Assembly (NCBI RefSeq): GCF_037975245.1
Contig: NC_092565.1
Coordinates: forward strand, 18,951,999-19,015,998
Length of the DNA: 64,000 nucleotides
Origin: Apostichopus japonicus
Taxonomy: Eukaryota > Echinodermata > Holothuroidea > Aspidochirotida > Stichopodidae
Direction of reading: 5' to 3'
Shown here: in pieces, positions 1 to 22,142 of the stretch
Layout of the letters: each line of letters starts with the position of its first letter
Numbering within the stretch: position 1 is the stretch's first letter
Translations under genes and position numbers: made by a program
The notes under the pieces: model-generated
Told to the model about the DNA's origin: nothing
Seen by the model: the letters and a program-made list of their open reading frames with translations, nothing else
Databases searched by the model: none

Positions 1-3000
1 CTCTAATGATAATCGGCTTCAATGACATCAGAGAAGCAACACCTCCTTCAATTGTCTCTGGCCCTTGGCAATAAAGTTTCAGGACCCCATCTAAGTTACT
101 CAGTAGGGAAAGTTTTGAATTTATTATTAATTATTAGCACAATCAAGATTCAAGTGTTTCTAGAACTACTAATAAAGACCTAAATTCATAGTCTAACTAT
201 GCCTCAGAATGTACCATTTGACGTCTAACTTTGAGGACCCCCCACCACATGGGAGCTGGTCAACAGCAATGACCCAGGGCAGCACTTCCTCCTTATAGTT
301 GCCTCTGTCCATTCCATAAAGGTTCAGTCACTCCACCTAGTTCAGTCATGAAATCCCCCTCTCCACCCCCTTCCCCACCAAAGTTGGAATCAGGTGCATG
401 CCACTACTGTGAATCCTTCCCAGATCCAGTCTAGTTCCCTCATTTAATGGGAATAATTCGTAGTGAAATGCTGTATTTTTTTCGGTGCTAAGGTTAGCGC
501 TATTATTATACATGTGCAGCCCAAAAGTCTGTCTGTTACCTTTTAAATCAATACCCTTCTTTAGCAGGATTCACCAACTTTTCCTAGCTTTCTCTAATAT
601 ATATTTATTTTAGGGGAGGGGTGGAGGGGAGGGGGGCTTGGGCAAGTGAATTACACAAGTTTCCCTGTTCCATCTTTATCCCATAAGATAAAGACAATGG
701 TACATAACTCTAAGTCTTCTACTGATAAAGCATCTGTATTCTTTGTGTTTGTTCTTTGTTTTTATATTCATAAAATAGTAATGGAAAAGGGGGCGAGAGG
801 AGAAGGTAAGAAGAGAGGTGAAGAGGTAAGAAGAGGGGTGAAAAGGTAAGAAGAGGGGTGAAAAGGTAGTTATAAACTAACTTCCTTCTTCAGTAGCTCT
901 ATTTCGGTTTCAACTATGTACCTACTATGTATAAATCAAACAGAAATTTGGTCTGACATTGACCTACAAATAATTTTTTACTGTATCCTTAAAGTTCTAC
1001 CAGACATAGGTTAGCAGCCGGAATTGGAGTAGCTTGCAAATATATCTGTACTATGCATGCCATAAGACTTGCCACGATAAAGTGTACGATTCCACCCCTT
1101 CAGGGACTTGATAGGGGTATGGTTACCCATGAATGTTGGTACAAGGTTTATTGACAAAATGAATGAAAGGGATTTTGCCGCTAGCATACTTGAGTAAATA
1201 CTGATGTCACAAAGGGAGATCCCCCAGCATAAAATCAAGGGGCTCAGCCCTCCCACCCCACACCCCACGGCCACCATACCACACCAACAGTTTTGCATCT
1301 AAACACCCTTCATTTTACCAAATTTCTGAATGGGGTTTATAGGAAAATATTATAGGCACACATGAAGCTCCTAATCAGCCCTAATGACCTGTGCCTAAAT
1401 AATGCCTTAGCCTTTGGCCCTTACATTTAAAGCTTAGCATCTTCCCCAGCAGGTAACTACAAGCCATATTCAACTTCTCATTCTAAAACAATGTTGAGCA
1501 AAATATGGAAAAAAAAGATAAACTAAATAAAATTATGATCTATAAATGTATTGGTTAACAATCATACATATATGACTATATATATGAGAACTTTTAATTA
1601 GATTAGAATACAGTTTCACATTTTCTCAGTCTCTTCCTCAGAACTGAAAACAATTATTCTTGTAAACATATTGACAGGTGAAAAACTGATTGAAAATATT
1701 GAATAATAAGCCCGAATCTCCTGTTGCTGTGCCGTTTTTTTGTTGTTGTGTTCTTCAGTAGCAGTGGAGTGGGATACCTAAACCCAAGTATCATAAAGTG
1801 AATCCACAAACACAACCTTTGTAGAGAAAATTAATATTGTAAGGTTATTGAATAGTTAAATTCAAAAGACATTTTTAAATCATATTTTTACCTCTTACAT
1901 CATCACGTAAATTTTTATCATCATATGTCTTAATAACAATTCCTAATGATCCTGTTACCCTTAAAATTGCACTAAATGATTTTTACAAGCAATTTAGTTC
2001 TTCAATTTTTTCACTTTGGCTCTCTTTATAACGAAATAATAAACGGAAGACGTAACCTTACAAAACATAAAAGGAAAAAAAGAAATTAAGCAGACACATT
2101 GTTTCCATTGATCTAGCTTTCAGTTTTTTATATCTATCAGATAACTACAAAGAAATTAATTGTTATCAACAATTTCTTGTTCAATTTTCTTCTTTCTACA
2201 CAATGGCCCTGGCTTAACGGTCACACAAGAGAAATATGAAAATGGTATCAGAAATAGTCACTTTGAAAAATGCACATTTTCGGCAATACTTGCCACTATT
2301 ATTCTATTTTAGAAATCTATAGGCTTTTGTTACGCTACGGTCTCCACCAACTATAGACAAGGTAAACATAACATTCCCTGAAGTTCGTTTACACTCAAGC
2401 ACTAGTTGTCAGCTTAAGAAAAGCAACAACCTATTTCAAGTAATTGTTCAATTTTCACACAATTGTGCAGTTAACATGTCCTTTAAGTAATTTTTTTTTA
2501 TGTCAGGTGCATATATGGAACGTTAATCGTATTCCATTTCCTTGGAACTCTCCTTTTACATGATTTTGTCATGACAGAAGGATCTGTTTTTTGAAAAGAA
2601 CAAGGTATTACATGAGGAAATGGTGTTACTATAGTAGCCCATTTCAAGAAATCCTTTAATATGTTCCTAATGTTTTTGATTGTTTTATTTATTACCAACT
2701 TTTTTTTCCATGTTCTTTACATGCCCTGAAATTACCAAACAGTAGAAAAACCTTTCGTAAACTAAATAACAATGTAAGAAATGATAATAACAATTGCAAG
2801 AAATTGCTTAATTTCAGGAAAAAGACATACAAACAGAATTCGAGATGGTATTTTAGAAGAACTTAAAAAATATATAAGACTTCAGATTACCATAAAGTCA
2901 TTCTGAGTATTAACTGAAGAAGGCTAACAGAAATCAAAGACAAGGCAAGAAAAAAGATATGTTGCACCTCAAAATTATGACCTTGTAATATATCTATAGA

Positions 3001-4351
3001 TATCATTGCATATTAATACTTAAAAGAGTTGAAGAATAAGAACATCAAACAATGTTAAAGAAAATGGCTCTGTAGAATCTTGTGTGATATACAGCAAGTA
3101 TTGTAGAAATATTGCAAGTGCGAGAGCAGATAGGAAAAGACCTTAGATTAAAGATGGATATGAGAGTGAGAGAGACAATTTTTGTTATGAAAAAGATGAG
3201 TCATACCTCAGAAGTGAACAAAACTTTGAGTTTTTACCAAATAAATTTGATCAGATCAAAAGGTTATATATTTATCAAAATAATCATACTAATAATAAAG
3301 TCTTCCGCTTATTACATAAACGATACAATTAATGATTATGGAATCAGAATATTCAAACTGTTTTGGTAATTTTAAGAGTTCTTTTTTTAAGTATGGACCA
3401 TACTTAAACATCAGTACTTAATCCTTTTGTCCCCTCCAACCACCTCCCCCCAACCCCCCCACCCCCGCACCTCGCTCCCCTAACAACTTTCAACCTGTTT
3501 GACTAAATTCCTTCATCTGAAGTTTATCACAGATTAGGATACTAGTGACTAGTCCAGCATTGCTGCTTCCACTCAGGACAATGATTATACAATTGTTTTG
3601 AAGCAAATGCAATATCTCTTCTGTCAGAAAGAAATATATATTAACAGTAGATATAGTAGCTGTCAGTCTATTTGTGACCTACAGGGATATTCTGACCAAC
3701 CCCACCCCCCCCCCTAGTGTCCAGAAAACGTACCAAGAAACTAGAGTGTCCTTTAGACAAACTGTACCTGGAAAACATTTCACTTTTATAATGGCACTTA
3801 AAATAGCTGATATGGTATTTCCAAAAAAACTGTTCACTTTGAACAGTTTGTCTCCATCTTTAATCCCCTCAAAAATATTGGAAGGTTCCAAGTAAGTTGT
3901 GGAGGATACAAAAGTAGCTTATAGCATTGGAAACATCTACATACAACACACAGCCAGCTGGCTACTCAGGGTAGTAATACTTTATAAACCCTATGTGAAT
4001 TTTGCTCATGTTTTGTTGTTTTCATTTGTATGTGTGTGCTCACTTACACCCAGGCCCATATTCAGATCCCGCACGGAGGAGTGTGACTGCCCTCCCCGGG
4101 CAGGGATCATTATGTGAACAAAACTTGACGAGTTACAGGACACGAACATTATATTGTTGGTGCCCCTTTAACTCAAACTAGGAGCCTGCAAACATCTGAT
4201 TTCACCCTTTAACACTTTAATTGACATGTCCTACATTAAGAAATTGTGTCACAAGTTAATGTCGCTTCTTCAAATCCTAGCAAAGCCCAGCCAACATCCA
4301 TGTAGTATTAGGGAGCGAGATCTAAGCAATTCACTACTTCTCACGACAACA
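1..4351. other. 3' flank of PI4K2 (3' UTR plus intergenic)
   Basis: No coding exon is recognisable here. The part nearest 4351 should be PI4K2 3' UTR on the minus strand. AATAAA signals on the minus strand occur well downstream, for example in the T-rich stretch near 2670-2695, but the true cleavage site cannot be decided from sequence. The rest is AT-rich sequence with a purine minisatellite (805-868) and C-rich runs near 3430-3480 and 3703-3715. Confidence 0.5.
805..868. repeat. Purine-rich 20-bp minisatellite
   Basis: About three copies of a unit of the form GGTAAGAAGAGGGGTGAAAA. The first copy is diverged. All purines except the T's, so strongly strand-asymmetric. Confidence 0.8.
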
Positions 4352-14127
<9,776 letters not shown>

Positions 14128-16415
14128 TTATGTAGATTACGGGCAATCGCTGCCAACTAGCTCCTCTGTGATACAACATGATGAAATAAATTAAATAATT
14201 ACCATAAGTCCATTACCAAAAAATCCTTAAAATTAAACCTCATAAGAATTCTGCTATCCTTGGGTGCACAAGCGATTTTATATAAAGTCAACCACTGGTC
14301 TACATATTCATGGTAGCATTTAGCACCTATTCATCAATAAAACACATCTATGCACAAGTAGTATACTATTATAAATAGAGAAACATACAATACTAAAACA
14401 AATTCCCATTGTGTAGATTTTATGACCTTCCCATCTGGCAGAGGAGACCATGTAAAGCTAGTACTGAAAAAGTTACCAGCAACTTTCACTGCAGTATCAT
14501 ATGATGTTGAGTACTAGACATTGCGCAATGGGTAATCAATTACATGTTGCTTTTGATTATTAGGGGAAAAAAACAAGGAAAATGGCATTATGCAGTAACA
14601 ATAGATTAATACAAAGGAAAAGAACAGTGCAAATTGCAAATTAATCTGTGGAACCTACTACCACCATACATTATGGTGTCATAATGCATCACCATGCATC
14701 GCCATGGTGTCTACTCTTTTTGGCAACCTCTGGTGAACCCTGGATGACCTTTGACCTCTACAACTACCAATAGGACTCTTGTATGTAAAGCACTTAAGCG
14801 CATCCACATATCAGTGTATACAGTTCATCTAACCTTTTCATTTAGTTTTAATTTTTTTTTATAATGTGTCAGACTTCTTCTCTGAGACCTCATCAAGACC
14901 TACGACCAACTTCAAGAGGATTCTTGTACTCTCAGAGTCAGTTCTTCATACCGAGTAATATGAAGTTTTAATAGACAAACTGCACTTTCTGAGTTTACAG
15001 GTTTAAGACAGACATCAGATACGTATGTGAATACACTCAAACCAACATCATGCTTGCAAAGATGCCTTTTGCCTTTGGCAAAGAATCAAAAAGGCAGATT
15101 GTTAATCTAAATATTAAATGCTTGTAAAATTGTGCTTTGAACTGCCAAGATGAGTAGGAAAATATACTTCAATACCCTGCATGAATCTAACCACATGATA
15201 CACACAGTAAAATGTACTTAAATACTCTGCATTGGGATTTGGGAATAACTAACGACCCACCAACAACACCTCTCTGATTATTGGATGAGACAAAGGTGTT
15301 TTTGCATTTCAATGCTTGGAACAGAATTCAGCCCTCCTTCAGCTTAAATCTGAGGTACACCTCTCCTCTCTCAGTACAGATTCAACATCTTGAAAGAAGT
15401 TTATGTTGGCATGTAACCCCAACCCCCCCCCCCCCCCAAGATTTTCAACATCCCTGTATTTCTGTAACTGTACATCTTTGAATGAACAAAACTTCACAAA
15501 ACTTGGTTTCAAAGCATCATTATTTCTCTGTATTGAAGGTAATACTGGCTTTATCAGTTACCACCATGGGATGCATTTACAAAGATGGTGAAATTAGAAT
15601 GGAAAAAAGCATCTGTTCCATATAAATATTTCCCCAAAGCTAGTTTTAGATACATACATGTACATATCATGAGGCATGAGAAACCATCTGGCATTTTTAT
15701 TCCTGTTGCATTTCAACATAAACGTTTGATAGATCTGTTGTACACAATAGTAGACTCAGCATACAGTTTGTACTAAGATGAAACACGGCATCATATTTAC
15801 CTTGCAGAGTCAAGGTTCACATTACTAGTTCCACTTGGCATGTAGACACAAAGGCTGTACAAATACACAGATATTTATACCTACAGCAGCAAGATTCTCT
15901 GAGTATACAGTACGAGTGTGCTAATAGTTACTGACATTTACAGTGTAAACTTAACTGTACATTAAGAGATCAGTTGAATCATTCAACGATATCTTCGGAA
16001 ATCAAAGTCTCATTTTGTCCCAAAGTTACTACTAACACCAAATATTAAACACAAGTGTTGTGGAATAATACATAAAATTTTACATCGTGTAAATATACAA
16101 CAACAATAATATTTCAATTTTTTTTTTTTTTTTTGGCACCAATGGCACTTTTAATATAAATGTTTCAATATGAGCCGTAGAGACTTGAAAACAGTTCTGT
16201 GAGGGGGCGATGAGCTGGTATGTAGTCTTATCAGCTAAATACAATAACAATTCCTGCCACATACATCTATGCAGAACAAGGTTAGTAAGGCACCATGTCA
16301 AAAAGAGAAGATGCAGTAGCTGCAAAATCCCACATAGCTAGGATGAATCAATACCATACTATAGATCTATTGTTTGAAACTGCAGGAAAGAATTAAAAAA
16401 AATTATAAAAAAAAA

Positions 16416-16640
16416 TAAAATGCCGGTGCCTTCCAATCATAAGGTCCCCAGTTCCAGTCACTCCAAGATTAAGGTATGTCGTCCAGTTATAGAGTTTTTG
16501 ACAATTGTCAATTCATAATCATGGACGTTAAATATGAATCTAAGAGACTGACTTTGGTCAGCTTGCGACTTTGATAAGCCAATGAGGCTTCTTTGCGAGT
16601 TCCTGCTTGCAGGAGGATCAAACATATATACATAAACGCA
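16416..16640 (+). mobile_element. Probable tRNA-derived SINE, degenerate
   Basis: It contains a B-box-like GTTCCAGTCAC near 16451 after 'CCTTCCAATCATAAGGTCC', the layout of a tRNA-related SINE head. A tail follows with GGACGTTAAATATGAATC and the hairpin TCCTGCTTGCAGGA, then ATACAT-rich sequence. The A box is not clear and no target duplication was found. Confidence 0.5.
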
Positions 16641-17208
16641 TACATATACATACATATGTACAATGCAGAGGGGCTGCCGGACGCTGCAGCCCCTCATGTT
16701 CCTGCTTTTAACATGGTTCCCGAAAAGTCCACCTGCAATGCCTGGGGTGGTGTAAGTCTAGGCTGTTGAGCTTTGCACACTAAATAATCTTGTAATATTA
16801 ATGTAAGAACATATAATGCGATTATGTGCCAAGGTATGAACTTGTTCGGCAGGGGGGGCATTTTAAGGCAAGTCATACATGCCCAGTTTAACAGACTGTA
16901 TGCTCTTACCTTGTCCACCGAATTATAACATGTTACATGATTACAAAATTGTGTCTTTTTGACCAGTATTATTCTCCTCTATTTGCCAAAGTTTAATGAT
17001 ACATCAATTTCGTCAGAGCATTTTCGTAAACCTTCATATACCTGATAACTACGTGCTGAAGGACTGGAATGATAGCAGGAAAAGACTGCTCCATATAGCA
17101 TACTTTAGTTTCCTTTTATAGGTCCAAAAACACTTTTAAGCGCCTTGATTTCCTCTCCTTCCTGCACTTAATTTAACAATTGAAACATTCATTTACACAA
17201 GCTACATT

Positions 17209-17270
17209 CAGGCCTCAAAATTCATGCTGTTTACTGGCTAAATGCCAGTTGATTTGCTGTTTGCCAGTAG
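17209..17270 (-). repeat. Dispersed hairpin repeat, copy 1
   Basis: On the minus strand it reads CAGCAAATCAACTGGCATTT then AGCCAGTAAACAGC and GAGGCCTGAATG. The same order of blocks occurs at 53874-53947 and 59606-59655 on the plus strand. The core ACTGGCAT-N-GCCAGT is self-complementary. Confidence 0.6.
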
Positions 17271-19394
17271 AAAAGAAAAAGCACTTTCACGGGCACATTA
17301 CTTTCTGCCAGGTAGACGTTAAGAAAATAAACCAATGATAAGTCAGGTAACAAAAGTCAGGACCTCACAAAATGAGCATGATTTTCATTTATGTAAAATA
17401 AGCCCCATGTCACTGCTTATAACCAGCAAAATTATTGGACTTATGAAATTTGGTTTTAGCCAGTAATGATTTTTTAAGCCCTTGTGATATTCTAGGCCTG
17501 TACATTTATTGCTGTATTTAACTGAAGAATTGTAACAACAGTGCTTTCTTTGAGAAATCAACTGTCAGTTTAGTCAATAATGTAAATTGCAATATACCTA
17601 CACAAATGTGTCTAATAGTGACTTTAATGATCCAAGTTACAGAAACATTCATGATGTCTGAATGGGACGAATGGATGCTAACATTGTTCATTATAGAGCT
17701 TGATATTGCTGGCAGGGTAAAGACAGTTAAGTTTACTATTATGCTCAGTAAATTTCAATGAAATGAAACAATGAAACAAACCACCAACAAACGATAAATG
17801 ATGAGTCATAATGTGGAGCGCTATGAAAGTGAAAGTAAAATACCATCATTATCAACTTAGTTTCACATCCACATAATGTTACGGTAAAAACTCTTGTCGT
17901 TAAGTGTGTACAGTGAGATAATGTGAAAGTAACATTCAGTTAGTATTTAACACCTGTCATTTGCAAAAGTACGACATTTTTAACCAGGCAGTGTTAGAAA
18001 TCAAAATGGTATCACCCTTGCTATCACTCTTTTGAATTAATCCTAGCATTTGCAATACTGAAATAGTACCATCCAGCATTTACTGCACCTGATGAACACA
18101 CCTCTTGAGAACGGCAATGCTAGATATGATCGTTTAAAATGGTATCACCGGTATTGCTAATGTACAGTAGCTTCAGACTGGGAGGTGAAATTGAGTTGAT
18201 CTCGGGTTTCACTGTGTTAGAAAAGACAGAGAAACAGACTGAGACTCTTCAGAACTAGAATGTACACTGTAACTGAATACGTGGGTGTGAGACAGTCACC
18301 AGCAGTTGACCACTGAACCATTCAAGTATGTTGAAATGACCTTCCACTTCCCATCCAGGGTCTCTACCCCCCTTTCCCCACCCCCATGATTGAAGCATTT
18401 GTTTCATGTTGAAGAAAAAGGCTTAGCAATGATTTTTTCCTTCTTTCAATTTATTGGAGTTAAAATATTTAACAACAAATGACTTCAATTAGAGAATTAA
18501 AAAAAAATAAGTGTGAGTTAAATCATACACCCTTGGTCACATGTATTTCAAGTTAAGTGTAAGCCAAGTGTGAACTTCAAAGTATGGCTGATGTGTGGAA
18601 GGAAGGAATGACCAACTCACACATTTTTTTGGTCATTTTTATTTCATTCTAAGCACACATTCTTTGGTTTCAGTATTTAAGAATTTCAGATAAATAATTA
18701 AGTACATATTAACTTACATCTGGATAAACCTATTTAGCTAGGAAGTACATTTGTAACATCAGAGAATGTCACTTCTTACAGTAAGATTTAAATATTCAGC
18801 AGTAGCTATTGTAATTGGAATATTGATTTTCCTTTGTTAAATCACATCTGACCATTCACTCTGAAGGAAAAGAACCTTATATTGAGGAGAAATATGAACC
18901 AATTGCAGAATACCTTGCATTCACACACACAGGGCTTCTTGAGAAACAATACATGACTTCGGTCACAATCTGTGAGAGTTGCAGGGTAATCTGCAAGTAA
19001 GCAGGGAAATATTCCACTCTGCTTAGTGTTAGTTGAAAACCTTATCTCTATGACTTTTATTGAATGTGACCGAATATTTTGATTGACTACTTTCAATTTG
19101 TGTATGGTATGTTTCTTGTCTATTACATTTTTTTAGGCTTTACTTTCCATTTGTGCCAGCAGTAAATTTAATGGTACACCAACATTTACACTGTAGTCTA
19201 AAACAGTGACTAGGGCTATAGTATTTAGCAGACTAGACCTAGCTAAAATCACACAACTAACAGTTGAGCTAGTTAGCCGAAGGTCAATGTAAAGCCAGGA
19301 TTTGTTGTGGTTTTCCAGGAGCTTCTGCTTCTGCTTGATACTGTGCAAACACCACCGTGTTGGCTTATTATCACACAGGGTCAGTGTGGAGGTG

Positions 19395-19835
19395 TAGGAT
19401 TAATTTTTAAAGTGAGTCTTCTTGACAAGAACCTGGAGGTTGGTGTCAGCTAAGCTGGATTTGAAGGAATTGACATCTGGTGCTGCACGGTATTTGGTGG
19501 CAAGAAGTACCATTCCCTGGCTGTTCTTGGGTACATTGAGTACTGGTAGCATGTCTTGTTGAATGGTGGAGTTACTGTATGATGTGCTGTCCTCTAGTTT
19601 GTCTTGTGGTGATGTTGCTGAGTCTCTGAAGCTGGATGTTTGGATGGGTGATGTTATGAACCTCTTAATAGATGGCAGTACGGCGGAGTCTGGTACGCTG
19701 CTCTTCCAGGGGTTCCCACTGCAGGTCAGACAGCATGTTGGTGATGCTCTCTCTGAAGCTGCTTGAAGGATAGTACACTAGAGGCAGATTTGAGCTCTGG
19801 TGGTAGTTTATTCCATAGGGGGATGATGCATGAAT
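19395..19835 (-). pseudogene. Decayed non-LTR retrotransposon (reverse transcriptase C-terminal end)
   Basis: On the minus strand, in shifting frames, the reading is: CIIPLWNKLPPELKSASS ... SFKQLQ; then ITNMLSDLQWEPLEEQRTR; then YQYSMYPRTAREWYFLPP and VNSFKSSLADTNLQ. These are the typical C-terminal motifs of CR1/L2-like LINE reverse transcriptases ('L.W..LeeRR', 'SFFPRTIR.WN.LP', 'sFK..L'). Stops and frameshifts show that it is dead. The first tail motif lies upstream of the LQWEPL motif, so two truncated copies may be joined. Confidence 0.7.
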
Positions 19836-22083
19836 TGAGTGAATATTTATGACAGTCCTTTGGGCTCTGAGAGTTTTATACTTATAGATCAAACTATGAG
19901 ATGTACGAGTTGCTGGTGCAGTGAGCTACTGTACAAGATGAAGAACGTTACTACTAGGAGTAACGTCATGAGTTTCTTTATAACTGAGCCAAAATTAGGC
20001 CAACGTGTATACTTAATACATCTCTTTCCTAATTAAAGATAGGATACAATTAATTGTTATGTGTAAAATAATACCAAAATGGAAAGCTTAGGCCTTTCAC
20101 GTTAGTGACATAACAGAGCCCTAAAATTCTCGCGAAACCACTACCTTAGCGTAGTATAAGCACAGACCAAACAATAAGCCTCGCCGATCGACCGGTATTG
20201 TGAGCAGAAATAACCATCAAAGAAAGGCTCATTTACCTTGAAATGGCAAAGGAAAGAATATGAGACAGACGCTCACTTACACAAATGTAGGTTTGTAACT
20301 CATCAATGTACAACCCAAGGGAAGAAATACATTTAGGCTACTTGGCAGTCAAAATATCATGGGCCTATAAATCACTGTGTGGTTTCCTTAGAATTAGATA
20401 ACTGGCACTCCCAATTTCAGACATGTTTGATGCACTTATTAATATTAGTTCAATATAAAACAAAATTTACACTGAAGTCAAATATTTATCTGTAAGATTC
20501 ACATTTTTGTTCTTTATTGCTCAATTACTTACCATGCGAAAAACGTCAGCGAAACAGAACTTGGAAAGTGTTCGGATCTTGAAATTACGTGTAACTTCTG
20601 ACGGTATTAACTATGATACAGTGTTGAAAAGTGGTTCTTCAACGCGTACGATCGCCCAGCTGGGATGCCTAACATTACAGTACGGTCTGCTAACTAGAAA
20701 TAGTTTGGAACAAACCAAAATATTCTTTTTTTAATTTCTACAATGTTTCCTTATAAGGCCAAGGTCTATACTTTTTTCGACTTACTTAATTATATTACAT
20801 TAACCATTAGTGGCTAATTTTATTAAATTTTTACTTATATTAATACAATTAGTATATACCATTTAGTTAAGAGGTTGCTATAAACATTTGTCAGATGATT
20901 ATGGTGATTACGTCATTGTGATGAATTAGTCATATTTTGCTATCATAAGTTTCGGTTACCTTTCTCAGTGGAATAACCGTGACAAAATATAATTAAATCG
21001 CTTTCTTTTCAACAGCTTTGTTTTTGTGATATTATGCAAGAGGTCTTTGTTGTGTTGCCAACAGGGATAATCAAGAAATTTGACATCACTGGCATTCTTT
21101 GGTCATGGTTTTTATTTTGTAGATAGCGTTTCTGCAATAAAAAAGAAATAAAACAAAATGACCAAATCAGCGCGATGAAAGTTGGGACAATGTTAAATGA
21201 GGCTGATTCTTTTACCATGAATTACGGTGCCAAGCAAGGTCACTACACCCGATAAATTCAAGGAGAGACAAACCCCGACCATCATTATATATTGGTTGGT
21301 CTTCATTATAGAGATAGGCCACTTGTGATGAACAACTAAGAAATATGTTATTCCAACTGGGAGCTATTGCACTTCAAGTTACCGTTCCTTCACAAACAAT
21401 ATTGAAAACATTATCCAGTCTTAATATGACATCATCGAAACGCATATGCTTCAATTCATAATGTGTTTTCTTTCTTTATTTTACTATTTATATCCTGCCA
21501 TATAGACGTGTTTTGCAAAGATTGTAGTACACCTAATTTCGCTGGTAACATGATATTATACTGGTGTTGGTTTCAGTGTCAACAATGTTTATGTTCATCC
21601 TGAAATTGTGAAAAGAAAAAACAAGGGGAATTAAATGTTTTCACCTCCAAGTGGTACGGCACTGTTACGTCACACATTGACAAAATGGGTGAGTGGACCA
21701 TGGAAACTCACCTAGCTGTGCCACAATTGGTTCGAAGAAGTTGGAGAAAGACGCCAATAGCACGCTGTATTGCAAACACGTCAGACTTCGTGCAGGATCG
21801 ATCGAACGAACTTGGATTTAAGATGATATTTGACGTAACAATAGCAACTACAGGGAAAACTGATGTAAATAATGAAGTCGAAAAGAACCTTTACATATTT
21901 AAAGCCAGTCACCGTTCTCGATGTTCCAGGATTGAATAGTGCCTGCATAATGTCATCGCAATAACCATAGAAGAATATGTTTTGTCACATACACCCTTAT
22001 CTACATAGTTTGTGCTACCTGGTTACGGAAAGCGATATACGCATTTGGTTTTACAATCAATTAATCTTCTTTTAAATGAAGAA

Positions 22084-22142
22084 ATGTTTACGGATGAATC
22101 TTTAGATGGAGTTGACTTTCAGTCATCTTGGAAGAAGCAAAG
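22084..22142 (+). CDS. DYNC2I2: DYNC2I2 coding exon 1
   Basis: [19 protein letters not shown] plus two bases of Arg20. Donor AG|GTAAAA. No in-frame ATG lies between the upstream stop and this one. TCTCGCGA occurs just inside intron 1 (about 22159). Confidence 0.85.

Larger units (their letters stand above)
14128..22083. other. Intergenic region between divergent PI4K2 and WDR34
   Basis: About 8 kb with no convincing coding exon on either strand. It holds a probable SINE (16416-16640), a decayed LINE (19395-19835), degenerate TGACC-type repeats near 14710-14960, a 16-17 base C run near 15420 and a hairpin-type dispersed repeat (17209-17270). The sequence at 20131-20140 reads TCTCGCGAAA, one base from the TCTCGCGAGA promoter element, so a promoter and non-coding PI4K2 5' exon near 20.1 kb is possible but not shown. 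Confidence 0.55.

Noticed and set aside
19563-19766. 67-aa plus-strand ORF
   Set aside because: Antisense of the LINE relic, which explains its apparent protein-like composition.
21685-21939. 84-aa ORF just upstream of WDR34
   Set aside because: No recognisable motif, and an in-frame stop separates the region from the WDR34 start; no splice evidence.
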